64,000 nt of DNA from JANQRA01 sp035762545 (GCA_035762545.1 DASTOM010000019.1:62001-126000), one strand, 5' to 3'; counted from the first letter of the stretch, positions 18,914-28,076 are shown. The notes: generated from the letters alone by a model not told the origin. Made by a program: numbers and translations.

Positions 18914-19343
18914 GGTTCGCCCAGAACTCCTCGACCATCGACTCTGCCTGGCGACGGGCTACTGCCGCCCCCAGTCGGGTCGCCCGGCCTGTCAGCTCGT
19001 AGGTCCCCTCCAGGTCGAGCTCCGTATCGGGGCCGGACTCGGTCAGCCGGACCGTGGCCTCGACCACCAGCCGCGTCCCCGGCCCCTTGTCGCGACCCGT
19101 GGCGTGAATCGAGATCCTCTCGCCGTGAGTCTCTTCGACGATCGCCACCTCCATCGGTGCCGACAGTTTGACCAGCCCGACCCGATCCTGGAGTGAGGTC
19201 TTCCATCGCTCCCCTGGATCGATGTTCTCTACCGGTCCCAGGTGAGTCGAGTACGAGGCAAGACGATCGACGTCGTGAAGACCGGCCCAGACGTCCTCGA
19301 GAGACACCGCGAGCAGCGCCGACCTCTGGAACGAGCCTCTCAT
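18891..19343 (-). CDS. SRPBCC-fold protein, CoxG-like
   Basis: 150 residues with the START/SRPBCC helix-grip layout. The opening FQRSALLAVSLEDVWAGLHD is followed by beta-rich segments and a long C-terminal helix (RRQAESMVEEFWANL). This resembles the carbon monoxide dehydrogenase subunit G family, which binds hydrophobic ligands or membranes. The ATG at 19343 overlaps the stop of the upstream dehydrogenase (ATGA, 19340-19343), indicating translational coupling, so the two probably act together. There is no CO-dehydrogenase gene beside it; the molybdenum hydroxylase fragment at 63752 is 45 kb away. Confidence 0.78.
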   Translation of the reverse strand: MRGSFQRSALLAVSLEDVWAGLHDVDRLASYSTHLGPVENIDPGERWKTSLQDRVGLVKLSAPMEVAIVEETHGERISIHATGRDKGPGTRLVVEATVRLTESGPDTELDLEGTYELTGRATRLGAAVARRQAESMVEEFWANLTTDLVQ

Positions 19344-20407
19344 GTCGTGTCCCGCACCGCAGATGCCCAGGGATCGATGAGGGTCTTGATCCGGCTGGCC
19401 GAGCCCTCGATCAGCGGCTTCAGTCCGTGCTCGACGAGATCGTCGAGAGGGAATGCCACCGGAGCCACATCGGACCAGCTGCCGCTCCTGGCTGAAAGCA
19501 GGCGGGCCGCTTCCGCGAAGTCGGCTCCGAAGACGTGGGCGTTGGTCCCGATCAGCTCGATCTCACGCAGAGCCAGCTCCCGGAACCGAATCGGGTGTTC
19601 GCCGTCCTGGAGCCCGATCACCACAACCCGGGTCCCGGGTGCGGTGTGTGACAGGGCGTGGTCGAGACCGGCCGGAGTGCCGGTCACCTCGTAGATGACC
19701 GAAGGGACGCCGTCACCCCCCAGGTCGCCGAGACCGTCGTTGGTGTCGTCCGGCATCACCGCGCCGGCGGCACCCAGAGACATGGCGACTTCGCGGCGCA
19801 TCGGATCGAGCTCGACGACGAGGGTCGTCACGTCGTGTTGGGCCAGGGCGTGAATCAGGAACGTTCCGATTCCACCCGCTCCTATGACCATGGCCGGCTG
19901 GTTGAGGTCAGGGCGGCCCCGTTTCATCGAGTGAACTGCGATCGACATGGGTTGGGCCAGGGCGGCTGAGTCGAGGGTCAACCCCAGTGATCCCACCTCG
20001 AGGCAGGTGTTGGCCGGGGCCAGGGCGAACTGAGCCAACCCACCTTGAAGTTGCAGTCCGAGCGTCTGGTAGCTCTTGCAGAGGTTCGTCTTGCCCGACC
20101 GGCACCAGAAGCATTCGCCACAGGAGACTCCGGCGCCGGTGGCGACGAGGTCACCCACTGCGAAGCCGGCTACTCCAGGACCCAGTTCGACGATGTGGCC
20201 GGCGAACTCGTGGCCGGGGGTGAACGGCGTCAGGGGGAACATCTGGGGGCCTGACTCATACTCGTGAGCGTCGGTCCCGCAGATGCCCACCGCCCCGATC
20301 CTGATGAGGATCTCACCCGGTCCTGGGGTGGGGATGGGGAGATCCTCGATGGTGATGTCCCTCACCCCTCGATAGACCGCGGCTCGCATCATCTGGTTTG
20401 CGCTCAT
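19340..20407 (-). CDS. Zinc-dependent medium-chain alcohol/polyol dehydrogenase
   Basis: About 355 residues of the MDR superfamily, predicted NAD(P)-dependent oxidation of an alcohol or polyol. Catalytic zinc ligands are seen in GICGTDAHEY and in TPGHEFAGH. The structural zinc lobe has all four cysteines (CGECFWCRSGKTNLC). The Rossmann loop reads VIGAGGIGTF. Overall it resembles the threonine/sorbitol/butanediol dehydrogenase group. The start is taken at ATG 20407; ATG 20392 (MMRAAVYRG) fits the family equally well. Upstream are 65 nt shared with the divergent P-type ATPase. It ends in a 4-nt overlap with the SRPBCC gene. Confidence 0.87.
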   Translation of the reverse strand: MSANQMMRAAVYRGVRDITIEDLPIPTPGPGEILIRIGAVGICGTDAHEYESGPQMFPLTPFTPGHEFAGHIVELGPGVAGFAVGDLVATGAGVSCGECFWCRSGKTNLCKSYQTLGLQLQGGLAQFALAPANTCLEVGSLGLTLDSAALAQPMSIAVHSMKRGRPDLNQPAMVIGAGGIGTFLIHALAQHDVTTLVVELDPMRREVAMSLGAAGAVMPDDTNDGLGDLGGDGVPSVIYEVTGTPAGLDHALSHTAPGTRVVVIGLQDGEHPIRFRELALREIELIGTNAHVFGADFAEAARLLSARSGSWSDVAPVAFPLDDLVEHGLKPLIEGSASRIKTLIDPWASAVRDTT

Positions 20408-20472
20408 TGCTTCGCTGATAATCGTCCGACCGCGACCTACGAGCACATTCCGTCCCGCATCGAACCGGCCGT

Positions 20473-23013
20473 ATGCTGGCCGACGTGACCAGTACTGAGG
20501 CAGTTTGGGCCGAAACGGGGCTCAACGACGCTGAGGTGCGGCAAAGGGTTACGGCGGGACTGACCAACGAGGTGCCCGCCCGACCGAGCCGCACCACCGC
20601 CGAGATCGTCCGGGCCAACGTAGTCACTCGGTTCAACATCCTTCTCGGCGCCCTCCTCCTCGTCACCCTCATCGTGCTCCAGCAACCACGCGACGCCCTC
20701 TTCGGGATCGTCCTCATCACCAACTCGGCGATAGGCATCGTCCAGGAGCTGCGGGCGAAGCGGACCCTCGACCGGTTGGAGCTGGTCGCTGCACCCAAGG
20801 TGAGCGTCGTCAGGTCCGGTCGGATGACCGAACAACCCGTTGACAAGGTCGTCGTCGACGACTTGATCGATCTCCGACCCGGAGACCAGCTCGTCGTCGA
20901 CGGCGTGGTGGTCAGCTCTTCTGGGCTGGAGATCGACGAGTCCCTCCTCACAGGCGAGGCCGACCCGGTTCACAAACAGATCGACGACGAATGTCTGTCC
21001 GGGAGCTTCGTCGCCGCCGGCTCCGGTCGGTACCGGGCGACCAAGGTCGGCGGGGAGGCGTACGCGGCCCGTCTGGCCCAAGCCGCGAAACGCTTCACGC
21101 TGGTGCGGTCGGAGCTGAGGGAGGGCATCGACCGGATCCTCGGCATCGTCAGCTGGATCGTCGTACCGATGGGTGCGCTGCTCGTGTGGAGCATCGTCCA
21201 GGGCGGCAGCGACGTCATCGAAGGCCTCGGCGGAGCCGTCGCCGCCGGCGTGGCGATGGTTCCCCAGGGGCTCGTGCTTCTCGCCTCGATCGCCTTCGCG
21301 CTGGGAGTCATCAGGCTGGGACGCCGTAACGTCCTGGTGCAGGAGCTGCCGGCCATCGAAGGTCTCGCCCGGGTCGACACGGTCTGTTTCGACAAGACCG
21401 GCACACTCACCGCGGGGCGGCTGGCTGTCGAAGAAGTGCTGACCCTGACCGATCACGATCCGATTCCTGCCCTCGCCGCGATCGCCGCCGCGGAGGAACA
21501 CCCCAACAACACGATGCAGGCGATCGCCGCCGCCTTCCCCGATCCGCCCGACTGGGGCATCCAGGCAACAATCCCCTTCTCCTCGGCCCGGAAATGGAGC
21601 GGCGTCACATTCTACGGAGACGACACCTGGGTGATCGGTGCTCCCGACGTGGTCGCCCCCACCGATGAGAAGACCAGGCAGGTGGTGAGCGAGGTGTCGG
21701 GGGAGGGGAGCAGGGCACTGTTGGTGGCGCGGTCGGACCAGGGATTCGAAGGCGGGAGGCTGCCGTCGAACCTGGAACCCGCCGCCGTCGTGGTCCTGTC
21801 CGACCACATCAGGGAAGACGCCGAGGACACCCTCCGCTATTTCGCCGAGCAGGGAGTACGGGTGAAGGTGATCTCGGGGGACCATCCCGACACCGTGGCT
21901 GCCATCGCCGCCAAGGTCGGTGTCCCGGACGCGGACTCCGCGATCGACGCCCGATTCTTGCCCCCGGAAGGGGAAGAGTTGGCCGACATGATGGAGTCCG
22001 TCACCGTCTTCGGCCGGGTGTCACCCCAACAGAAGCAGGCGATGGTCCGCGCCCTCCAGAGCCGCGGTCACACCGTCGCCATGACCGGGGATGGTGTCAA
22101 CGACGTGCTGGCGTTGAAGGAGTCCGACATCGGCATCGCCATCGGCAGTGGCGCTCCCGCCTCGAGAGCAGTAGCTCAGTTGGTGTTGATCGACGGGCAG
22201 TTCGCCACTCTCCCCGAGATCGTCGGTGAAGGCCGGAGGGTCACGTCGAACGTCGAGCGGGTGGCGAACCTGTTCATCACCAGCACCGTCTACGCGGTCG
22301 GGCTGTCCCTGGCGATCGTGATCTCCTCACTTCCGTTCCCGTTTCTGGCCCGGCATCTCACCCTGGTGGGAAGTCTCACGGTCGGCATCCCCTCGTTCTT
22401 CCTCGCACTCGCCCCGTCGCGGCGCCGGGCTCGTCCCGGCTTCCTTGGTCGGGTCCTCAAGTTCGCCATTCCCACCGGGATCCTGGCCACCCTCGCCACC
22501 TTCGCCGGATACTGGCTCGCCGACATGGAGGGCTCGACGGTGGCCGAGTCCCGAACCACGGCCACGCTGATCCTGGCGGCGGTAGGGCTCATGGCCCTGG
22601 GGATCGTCAGCCGCCCGCTCGTGCCCTGGAAGAAGGGGCTCATCGCAGCCATGTCGGGTCTCCTCGTCCTGGCGATGGTGGTACCCGCCTTCCGAACGTT
22701 CTTCGCCCTCGACCTGCCACGTCCCGTGGTACTCCTGTCGGCGGTGGGCATCGTTGCTTTCACCGGTTTGGTGATGGTGTTCGCGTTGCGCGCCGTCGGT
22801 TGGGCGCGTCTCGTGCCCGAACTGCTCAGGGACGTTCCCGCCTCGGAGGCGAGTCCCTGGGAGGTCGTGAAACAGAGGGTGGTGGACCGCTCCGGATGGG
22901 ACCAGTCGTTCCCTTCGACGACCGAAATGCAGCCGGTCTCCCGTCATCCGCCAGTGAACCACGACCCCGACGACGACTCGGAAGAGGTCGAGCCGAGAGG
23001 TCAGACCATGTAG
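20473..23013 (+). CDS. P-type cation-transporting ATPase, CtpE-like
   Basis: 846 residues. It has actuator-domain TGE (160-162), phosphorylation motif DKTGTLT with D307, and hinge motif TGDGVNDV (538-545), preceded and followed by membrane helices. The late segment RHLTLVGSLTVGIPSFFLAL and the overall plan resemble mycobacterial CtpE, a calcium-uptake ATPase. Notably, the helix-4 ion-binding motif reads PQGL (Q265) where P2-type pumps and CtpE-like proteins normally have PEGL. Ion specificity is therefore uncertain. A hydrophilic C-terminal extension of about 80 residues follows the last helix. It is divergent from the MDR dehydrogenase, and its 3' end overlaps the sarcosine-oxidase-like gene by 13 nt. 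Confidence 0.88.
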   Translation: MLADVTSTEAVWAETGLNDAEVRQRVTAGLTNEVPARPSRTTAEIVRANVVTRFNILLGALLLVTLIVLQQPRDALFGIVLITNSAIGIVQELRAKRTLDRLELVAAPKVSVVRSGRMTEQPVDKVVVDDLIDLRPGDQLVVDGVVVSSSGLEIDESLLTGEADPVHKQIDDECLSGSFVAAGSGRYRATKVGGEAYAARLAQAAKRFTLVRSELREGIDRILGIVSWIVVPMGALLVWSIVQGGSDVIEGLGGAVAAGVAMVPQGLVLLASIAFALGVIRLGRRNVLVQELPAIEGLARVDTVCFDKTGTLTAGRLAVEEVLTLTDHDPIPALAAIAAAEEHPNNTMQAIAAAFPDPPDWGIQATIPFSSARKWSGVTFYGDDTWVIGAPDVVAPTDEKTRQVVSEVSGEGSRALLVARSDQGFEGGRLPSNLEPAAVVVLSDHIREDAEDTLRYFAEQGVRVKVISGDHPDTVAAIAAKVGVPDADSAIDARFLPPEGEELADMMESVTVFGRVSPQQKQAMVRALQSRGHTVAMTGDGVNDVLALKESDIGIAIGSGAPASRAVAQLVLIDGQFATLPEIVGEGRRVTSNVERVANLFITSTVYAVGLSLAIVISSLPFPFLARHLTLVGSLTVGIPSFFLALAPSRRRARPGFLGRVLKFAIPTGILATLATFAGYWLADMEGSTVAESRTTATLILAAVGLMALGIVSRPLVPWKKGLIAAMSGLLVLAMVVPAFRTFFALDLPRPVVLLSAVGIVAFTGLVMVFALRAVGWARLVPELLRDVPASEASPWEVVKQRVVDRSGWDQSFPSTTEMQPVSRHPPVNHDPDDDSEEVEPRGQTM

Positions 23014-24164
23014 CTGCGGCGCGGGTCCTTCTCGGTGAGGATGGCCCGTGTGGCCGAGAAGGGGGAGATGTCGAAGCCGGTCTCACCTTCGAGGGCGAGG
23101 TCGACCACGATTCGGCCCAGCAGTGAGGCGAACTTGAAGGCGTGGCCGGCGCCGACGACCACGAAGACACTCTCGGTGCCGGGGAGACGGTCGACGATGA
23201 AGTCCCGGTCCGGAGTCAGTGTGTATAGACAGGTCTTGGAGAGGTGCACGTCACCAGCGGCTCCGGGGAGGTGAATCGACACGAACCCGTTCACCGCCTC
23301 GATGACGTCGTCGCGGGGATCGAAGCTGCGGGTCTCCGGGGTGGTGACGACCTCGCAGCGATCCCAGGCCACCTTGACTGCCGGCTCGCCAAACACAGGG
23401 AACCCGTAGAAGGAGGGCTCGGTCATCCAGATCCAGACCGGAAATACCTCAGGCCTGAATGCCTCAGGGGTTCGGGGGTCGAGGTAGACCACCTGTTCCT
23501 GGGTGACCTCGAGGGGGAAAGTGACGCCGAGCCCGGAAGTGAGGTGGTTGGTCCACGCCCCGGCGGCGATCACCGCTTTGGCTGCGGTCACTCGCCCGTT
23601 GCCGGTCTCGATGATCACCTCTCCGCCGGACTCCACTAACGAAGCGACCGCGTCGGTCTGCATCAGGACAGCGCCGTTCTCGGCGGCCATCCGTCGGTGT
23701 GCCGCATTTGCCTTCGAGGCCATGGCGATGCCGGATTCCTCCTGATAGAGGGCGGTCACCGACTCGGGCAGGCGCCACTGCGGCCAGCGACTCATCACCT
23801 CTGCGGCGTCCAACTCCTCGAACCCGACTCCGACCGCGCTCATCGCGGTGCGGTAATCGTCAAGACCGATGGTGGCGTCCTCGGGTGCCAGGTCGAGTCC
23901 GCCGGTGCGGAGCACCACCTGCTCTCTCGACTCCGTCTCGAGGGTCTCCCATGCCTGGTAGGCGTCCTTCGCCAGCTCGACGTATCCGGGTGTGTGATAG
24001 GAGAGGCGGATGATCCGGCTGTGGTCCTCCGACCCGCCACGTGCATGACCGAACTCGTACTGCTCGAGGCCGGCGACACCGGAGCCGAGACGCCGCGATG
24101 CCCAGTACGCCGCCCCGCTACCGATCCCGCCCATGCCGAGGACCACGAGATCGAAGTCGGTCAC
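23001..24164 (-). CDS. Monomeric sarcosine oxidase / N-methylamino-acid oxidase family flavoenzyme
   Basis: 387 residues, the length of monomeric sarcosine oxidase (MSOX/MTOX). The FAD Rossmann loop GMGGIGSG lies at residues 10-17, followed by the family motif GGSEDHSRIIR. A cysteine in KTCLYTLTPD (C312) stands where MSOX binds FAD covalently (Cys315 in the Bacillus enzyme). It oxidatively demethylates or deaminates a secondary amine, giving H2O2. The ATG at 24164 overlaps the stop of the Rieske oxygenase gene (24161-24164), so the two are translationally coupled and likely act sequentially on an N-methylated substrate. Confidence 0.9.
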   Translation of the reverse strand: MTDFDLVVLGMGGIGSGAAYWASRRLGSGVAGLEQYEFGHARGGSEDHSRIIRLSYHTPGYVELAKDAYQAWETLETESREQVVLRTGGLDLAPEDATIGLDDYRTAMSAVGVGFEELDAAEVMSRWPQWRLPESVTALYQEESGIAMASKANAAHRRMAAENGAVLMQTDAVASLVESGGEVIIETGNGRVTAAKAVIAAGAWTNHLTSGLGVTFPLEVTQEQVVYLDPRTPEAFRPEVFPVWIWMTEPSFYGFPVFGEPAVKVAWDRCEVVTTPETRSFDPRDDVIEAVNGFVSIHLPGAAGDVHLSKTCLYTLTPDRDFIVDRLPGTESVFVVVGAGHAFKFASLLGRIVVDLALEGETGFDISPFSATRAILTEKDPRRSYMV

Positions 24165-25261
24165 ATCAGGCTTTGCAGGTAGCGGCGGATGTCCTTCGAA
24201 TAGTCCTCCATCGGCGCGTAGAACCCGGTCTCGAACCGTTTCGACCCCATCCCCCGCTGCACGTTCTCACAGACCTTCCAGTCCTGACGGTTGACCATGT
24301 CCCAGAAGTTCACGGCGTCGGACGGGTCGAAGTCGGGTTTCACGATCTCGTCCATGTGGAAGAGGAAGTCACACACCACGGTGGTCGAGCCCGCACCGTG
24401 CGGCCACACCGTGAACGCAGCGATGTGATCAGCCGAGACGCTCAGCATCAGGTTCGGGTAGATCAACAGGCCTTTGTGCCGTTCCGCCTCCTCGGGGGTG
24501 AGGCCAGGAAAGGGAGCGCGATTGGTAGTCCCCGTCGTGGTGAATGTCCATGCACCCTCGCGGTGCGGGATGCCGTTGTCCCAGTCGAGCTCGGACCCGC
24601 CGCGTTGTTTGAAGGCGGGCACCAGTTCGACCAGCTCGGGATGGACCGGACCGCAGTGGTAGCACTCGTTGTAGTTCTCGACGATGGCCTTCCAGTTGGC
24701 TGCGATCGGATAGACGATCCTCACCGCCACCCTCAGGTCAGACAGCGGGTAGTTGGCCAGATACTCCTCTCCTTCCTGGAACTGCTCGGACAGTGGCGCC
24801 GCCGCCTCCGGGTCGAGATGGACCCAGACGAACCCGCCCCACACCTCCACCACAACGGCGTGGAGAGGTAGGTCCTCCTTACGCAGCCCGTCGGACTCGT
24901 CGAGGAACGGGGCTGCACGCAGTCTCCCGTCGAAGGAGTAGGTCCAGGCGTGGTAGGCGCACTGGATCGAGCCCTTGAACGTCCCGGTGGGCCCGATTTC
25001 TTCCTGAGCTGGCTTCCCCGGCGCATCGGACAGCAGCGAGCCCCGGTGTCGACACAGGTTGATGTATCCGGAGAGGGCACCGTCACGGGTGCGGGTGACG
25101 ATGACGCTCTCGCCGGCGACGTCGGTCACCAGGTGATCGCCCGGGGAGGGGATCTCCTCGGTGCGACCGACACAGAACCACTGTCGGCCGAAGACTGCGT
25201 CCTGTTCCTGTTCGAACCAGTCGACGTCGACATAGGCCTGACGAGGAAGGGTCTTTTCCAT
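24161..25261 (-). CDS. Rieske non-heme iron oxygenase alpha subunit (GbcA/CMO/CntA-like)
   Basis: 366 residues. The Rieske [2Fe-2S] ligands are C70, H72, C101 and H104 (CRHRGS ... CAYHAW). The mononuclear iron ligands H202 and H207 lie in ENYNECYHCGPVH, with an aspartate expected from the DAVNFWDMVNRQDW region. The bridging position is glutamate (E199), as in choline and carnitine oxygenases, rather than the aspartate of aromatic dioxygenases. Together with the overlapping sarcosine-oxidase gene this suggests oxidative N-demethylation of a quaternary or methylated amine such as glycine betaine. No ferredoxin reductase gene is adjacent, so electrons must come from a partner elsewhere. Confidence 0.9.
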   Translation of the reverse strand: MEKTLPRQAYVDVDWFEQEQDAVFGRQWFCVGRTEEIPSPGDHLVTDVAGESVIVTRTRDGALSGYINLCRHRGSLLSDAPGKPAQEEIGPTGTFKGSIQCAYHAWTYSFDGRLRAAPFLDESDGLRKEDLPLHAVVVEVWGGFVWVHLDPEAAAPLSEQFQEGEEYLANYPLSDLRVAVRIVYPIAANWKAIVENYNECYHCGPVHPELVELVPAFKQRGGSELDWDNGIPHREGAWTFTTTGTTNRAPFPGLTPEEAERHKGLLIYPNLMLSVSADHIAAFTVWPHGAGSTTVVCDFLFHMDEIVKPDFDPSDAVNFWDMVNRQDWKVCENVQRGMGSKRFETGFYAPMEDYSKDIRRYLQSLM

Positions 25262-25364
25262 CGGCCGAGATTACCGGTGCGGTGCTGTGGGCGAAGATCC
25301 CGTTGCGTTCGCCCCGACATCGGTGTAGACAATGGCCAGCCTGTCGGCCAAGAGGAGGCGAACA

Positions 25365-25652
25365 GTGATTCTCTCGATTGCGTCAGCATCTGTCGATGAC
25401 CCGGATGCCGATTACATCTACAGCGCGTGGTCGGACATGGTCGTGGGAGAGCGCCCACAGGGCCTCATGGAATGTTCGCTGTCCAAATCCGATGAGGTTC
25501 TTCAGATGGTCTCCATCTGGGATTCCATCGAGTCCCACAACCAGGCCCTGTCCGACCGAGAGTCGCACCCTGCGCTCGGTGTGTTCGCCGCGTGTGGGGT
25601 CGAGCCAGAACACTCGATCTTCCACGTGATCGGTCAACTCGGCCAGGTGTAG
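25365..25652 (+). CDS. Small dimeric alpha-beta-barrel (ABM-like) protein
   Basis: 95 residues. The layout (strand, helix SAWSDMVVGERPQGL, strand ECSLSKSDEVLQMVSIWD, helix) and the final paired strand resemble antibiotic-biosynthesis-monooxygenase/EthD-type ferredoxin-like proteins; this is a fold-level impression only. The start is GTG 25365, decided by a strong AGAGGAGG at 25351-25358, six nucleotides upstream. A longer frame to 25332 has no such site. It is divergent from the Rieske gene, with about 100 nt between, and could be co-regulated. Confidence 0.65.
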   Translation: MILSIASASVDDPDADYIYSAWSDMVVGERPQGLMECSLSKSDEVLQMVSIWDSIESHNQALSDRESHPALGVFAACGVEPEHSIFHVIGQLGQV

Positions 25653-25676
25653 GCCGACTCGAGCCAGATCCTGGTT

Positions 25677-26147
25677 TCAGCTGTCGAGTTCGATACGGAT
25701 CACCACGATCTGCGGGATGATTCTCGCAACAGACTCCCGGGACCGCTCCTCCTTGAGCAGGCCGTAGGCCTTGGCGTCGACGGGACGGTTGGCCAGGTAG
25801 TCGGTCATGAAGTCCAACTTCTCGTCGAAATCGCTGATGATCGCCGCCTTCCCGGTGAAGTTCTCACCGGCGAGCCTCATCCCGACCTCGGTCGGAGTCT
25901 CGAAGTTGTGCCACCACTTCCGCAGCATCTTGGTCACGATCGTCACGGTGTTCCCGTCACGGTGGTAGCTGACCGGGATGGTGTAGTTCTTGGCCGACCG
26001 ACGACCCTCGAACGTGAGTAGTCCGACGCCGGTGCCGATCGTCGTCTCCAAGATCGGCTTGGTGAGCGCCCACTTCATCAGTGAGTTTGCCCAGTTCGGC
26101 GGTCGGTCGTCAGGCATGGTGACCTCGGCCATGGCGGTTTCGCTCAT
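25677..26147 (-). CDS. Ddn-like F420/deazaflavin-dependent nitroreductase-fold protein
   Basis: 156 residues. The central part LLTFEGRRSAKNYTIPVSYH, followed by TIVTKMLRKWWHNFE and TEVGMRLAGE, follows the split-barrel pattern of the Ddn / F420-dependent quinone reductase family (G-R-x-S-G/A-x-x-R/Y-xxPv...WwxNl). Such proteins use F420H2 or related cofactors to reduce quinones or nitro compounds. ATG 26147 is preceded by AAAGGAGA with ideal spacing, so the in-frame ATG codons further upstream are rejected. Confidence 0.72.
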   Translation of the reverse strand: MSETAMAEVTMPDDRPPNWANSLMKWALTKPILETTIGTGVGLLTFEGRRSAKNYTIPVSYHRDGNTVTIVTKMLRKWWHNFETPTEVGMRLAGENFTGKAAIISDFDEKLDFMTDYLANRPVDAKAYGLLKEERSRESVARIIPQIVVIRIELDS

Positions 26148-26271
26148 GGGAAATCTCCTTTCTTCCCCGCGTTCCCCCATCATGGGAAGACCCTGGTTGG
26201 CTGGCTAGAGGCGAACGTCACAGACTGGAGACACCCGCTGAAGATGATCGGCTACCGGGTAGCTTCGGCGG

Positions 26272-27492
26272 GTGCATCCGGTTCGCAGCCTCGTCACGAT
26301 GGGAGTCACTGAAGACCTCGGAGAACCCGCGGCGAGACGGATCCGAATGGTCAACGTCGCCACTCTCGCGGCGGTCATCGTCACCATCCTGACCACGATC
26401 CTCTACACGGTGTGGATCAACCCGGCGTCGGCCGGGGAGGGATGGGCGATGAATGCGACGTTCGTCGTCGTGTATGTCATCGGCCTCAGGGCGAATGCGT
26501 TGGGTCGGGTGGACCTGGCCGTCTGGATCGCCCTGGCCACCGGCACGACCCAGATCTTCGTACTGAGCTTCTTCGTAGGGTTCGAGGAGGGGCCTGCTCC
26601 GCTTTTCCTCGTGATCGCGGTCGGTGCTGTGATCCTGACCCGAATCGAGGACCGTTTCACCCGCTGGTTCTTCGTAGCGGTCTCGGTAATCGGCTATGTG
26701 GTTCTCGCAGTGATCGCTCCGCCGAGGCCGGACACGGCACGAGTCGTCGGCGTGGTTTCACCCATCCGTCAGTTTGTCCTGATGATCCTCTTCGCGGTCG
26801 GTGTGGTCGCATACCAACGCCTCCTTGCCCATCGTGCCGAGGAGGCGTTGCAGGTTGCCAATGAGCGGTCCGAGCAACTCCTCCTCAACATCCTGCCCGG
26901 GGAGATCGCCGACCGTCTCCGCAGCGGGGAGACCGAGATCGCTGACCGTGTCGATGACGTGACCGTCATGTTCATCGATCTGGTGGGGTCGACCCGGATG
27001 GCGGAGATCCTCCCGGCAGCTTCGGTGGTGGAGGTGCTAAACGACGTGTTCAGCAAATTGGACGGATTGGCCGACCGATACCGACTCGAGAAGATCAAGA
27101 CCATCGGCGACGCATACATGGTGGTAGGAGGGCTACCCAGGCCACGCCCCGACCACACCGCTGCCATCGCCGACATGGCCCTCGATGCGATGGGGATGTT
27201 CGACGACTACGTCGTTCCGGGATTCGGTCGCCTCGAGATGCGGGTCGGGATCGACACGGGATCCGTCGTGGCCGGTGTGATCGGCAAGAGAAAGTTCGGT
27301 TACGACCTCTGGGGGAGGACGGTCAACACGGCATCGCGGATGGAAACGACCGGCACCGCCGGCGAGATCCAGGTGACCGAGTCGGTGTTCCGATCCCTCG
27401 GGACCACATTCCTGTTCGACGGGCCTCGTCCGGTCTCGGTGAAGGGAATCGGAGAGGCAATTCCGACCTACAAGCTGCTGGGACGGGCCTGA
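26272..27492 (+). CDS. Membrane-bound class III adenylate cyclase (six TM + catalytic domain)
   Basis: 406 residues from GTG 26272, or 397 from the in-frame ATG 26299; neither has a clear ribosome site. Six hydrophobic segments (about 28-182) precede the linker LLLNILPGEIADRLR (203-217) and the catalytic domain. Key residues are D236 (MFIDLVGS), K276, D280, D345 (YDLWG), N352 and R356, all canonical for adenylate cyclase. The first metal-site motif is FIDLVGS rather than the FAD(I/V)(V/A)GF of the other three membrane cyclases, so it is somewhat divergent from them. It ends 30 nt before a strong bidirectional hairpin. Confidence 0.88.
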   Translation: MHPVRSLVTMGVTEDLGEPAARRIRMVNVATLAAVIVTILTTILYTVWINPASAGEGWAMNATFVVVYVIGLRANALGRVDLAVWIALATGTTQIFVLSFFVGFEEGPAPLFLVIAVGAVILTRIEDRFTRWFFVAVSVIGYVVLAVIAPPRPDTARVVGVVSPIRQFVLMILFAVGVVAYQRLLAHRAEEALQVANERSEQLLLNILPGEIADRLRSGETEIADRVDDVTVMFIDLVGSTRMAEILPAASVVEVLNDVFSKLDGLADRYRLEKIKTIGDAYMVVGGLPRPRPDHTAAIADMALDAMGMFDDYVVPGFGRLEMRVGIDTGSVVAGVIGKRKFGYDLWGRTVNTASRMETTGTAGEIQVTESVFRSLGTTFLFDGPRPVSVKGIGEAIPTYKLLGRA

Positions 27493-27521
27493 TTGTCTCG
27501 GCGCGGGCGGGGACGCCGCGG

Positions 27522-27551
27522 ACTGGGCCGTCCCAGCGGAGACGGCCCAGT
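27522..27551. terminator. Bidirectional terminator between cyclase and lipoprotein genes
   Basis: Perfect 11-bp inverted repeat: ACTGGGCCGTC (27522-27532) pairs with 27541-27551, loop of 8 nt. It lies in the 73-nt gap between the convergent cyclase (stop 27492) and lipoprotein (stop 27566) genes, so it can serve both. Confidence 0.75.
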
Positions 27552-27565
27552 CGTATGGCGCGGGA

Positions 27566-27988
27566 TCAGCTGATCAGATCCTGGATGCTCGACTTCAGGG
27601 ACTCCCAAGCTGTCCTCAACTCGGGGGCGATGTCGTCTCCGGCTGCATCGATCTCAGCCTGGAAGTCATTGAGGGCATCCTCGATCCCTTCCACCGACAT
27701 GGTTCCGTCGGCCTGCATCGATGCGATCGAAGCTGTCACTGCGGTCTGCATCTCTCCCCAGGCGCTCTGGAGCTCCTCTGCTGCGCCGGAGGCCTGGATC
27801 TCTGCGGTGAGGGTGTCCATTTGCTCTTCGACGTCTGCAGCAAGAGCGAGGGCGTCCTGTTCGACTTCGTCGGATACCGAGGCATCCGTGGCATCCTCGA
27901 TGTCGTTGGCGACCTCGTCGAGGCCGTCGCCGGAACAGGCAGCTAGTGCGAATACCCCTATCAACAGGAGTGTGACGATACGTTTCAT
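27566..27988 (-). CDS. Acidic helical lipoprotein
   Basis: 140 residues. Signal sequence MKRIVTLLLIGVFALAAC ends in a lipobox with Cys18. The mature part is acidic, poor in aromatic residues and predicted mostly helical (long Ala/Glu/Asp/Gln stretches), likely a coiled-coil or helical bundle outside the membrane. GGAGGAAAGAG precedes the ATG. It lies 88 nt downstream of the ABC-2 permease gene on the same strand, so it could be the extracytoplasmic partner of that exporter. No family is recognised. Confidence 0.75.
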   Translation of the reverse strand: MKRIVTLLLIGVFALAACSGDGLDEVANDIEDATDASVSDEVEQDALALAADVEEQMDTLTAEIQASGAAEELQSAWGEMQTAVTASIASMQADGTMSVEGIEDALNDFQAEIDAAGDDIAPELRTAWESLKSSIQDLIS

Positions 27989-28076
27989 GGTGTCTCTTTC
28001 CTCCCCCGGACTCGGGGGCTAAGTGGAGAATGTCCTCTAATTCGTTACCCAACGGCGGGGTTGGGGAAACGGGGAG

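Noticed and set aside
20437..21885. 482-codon minus-strand frame under the P-type ATPase
   Set aside because: Shadow of the ATPase; no motif and conflicts with clear ATPase signatures.
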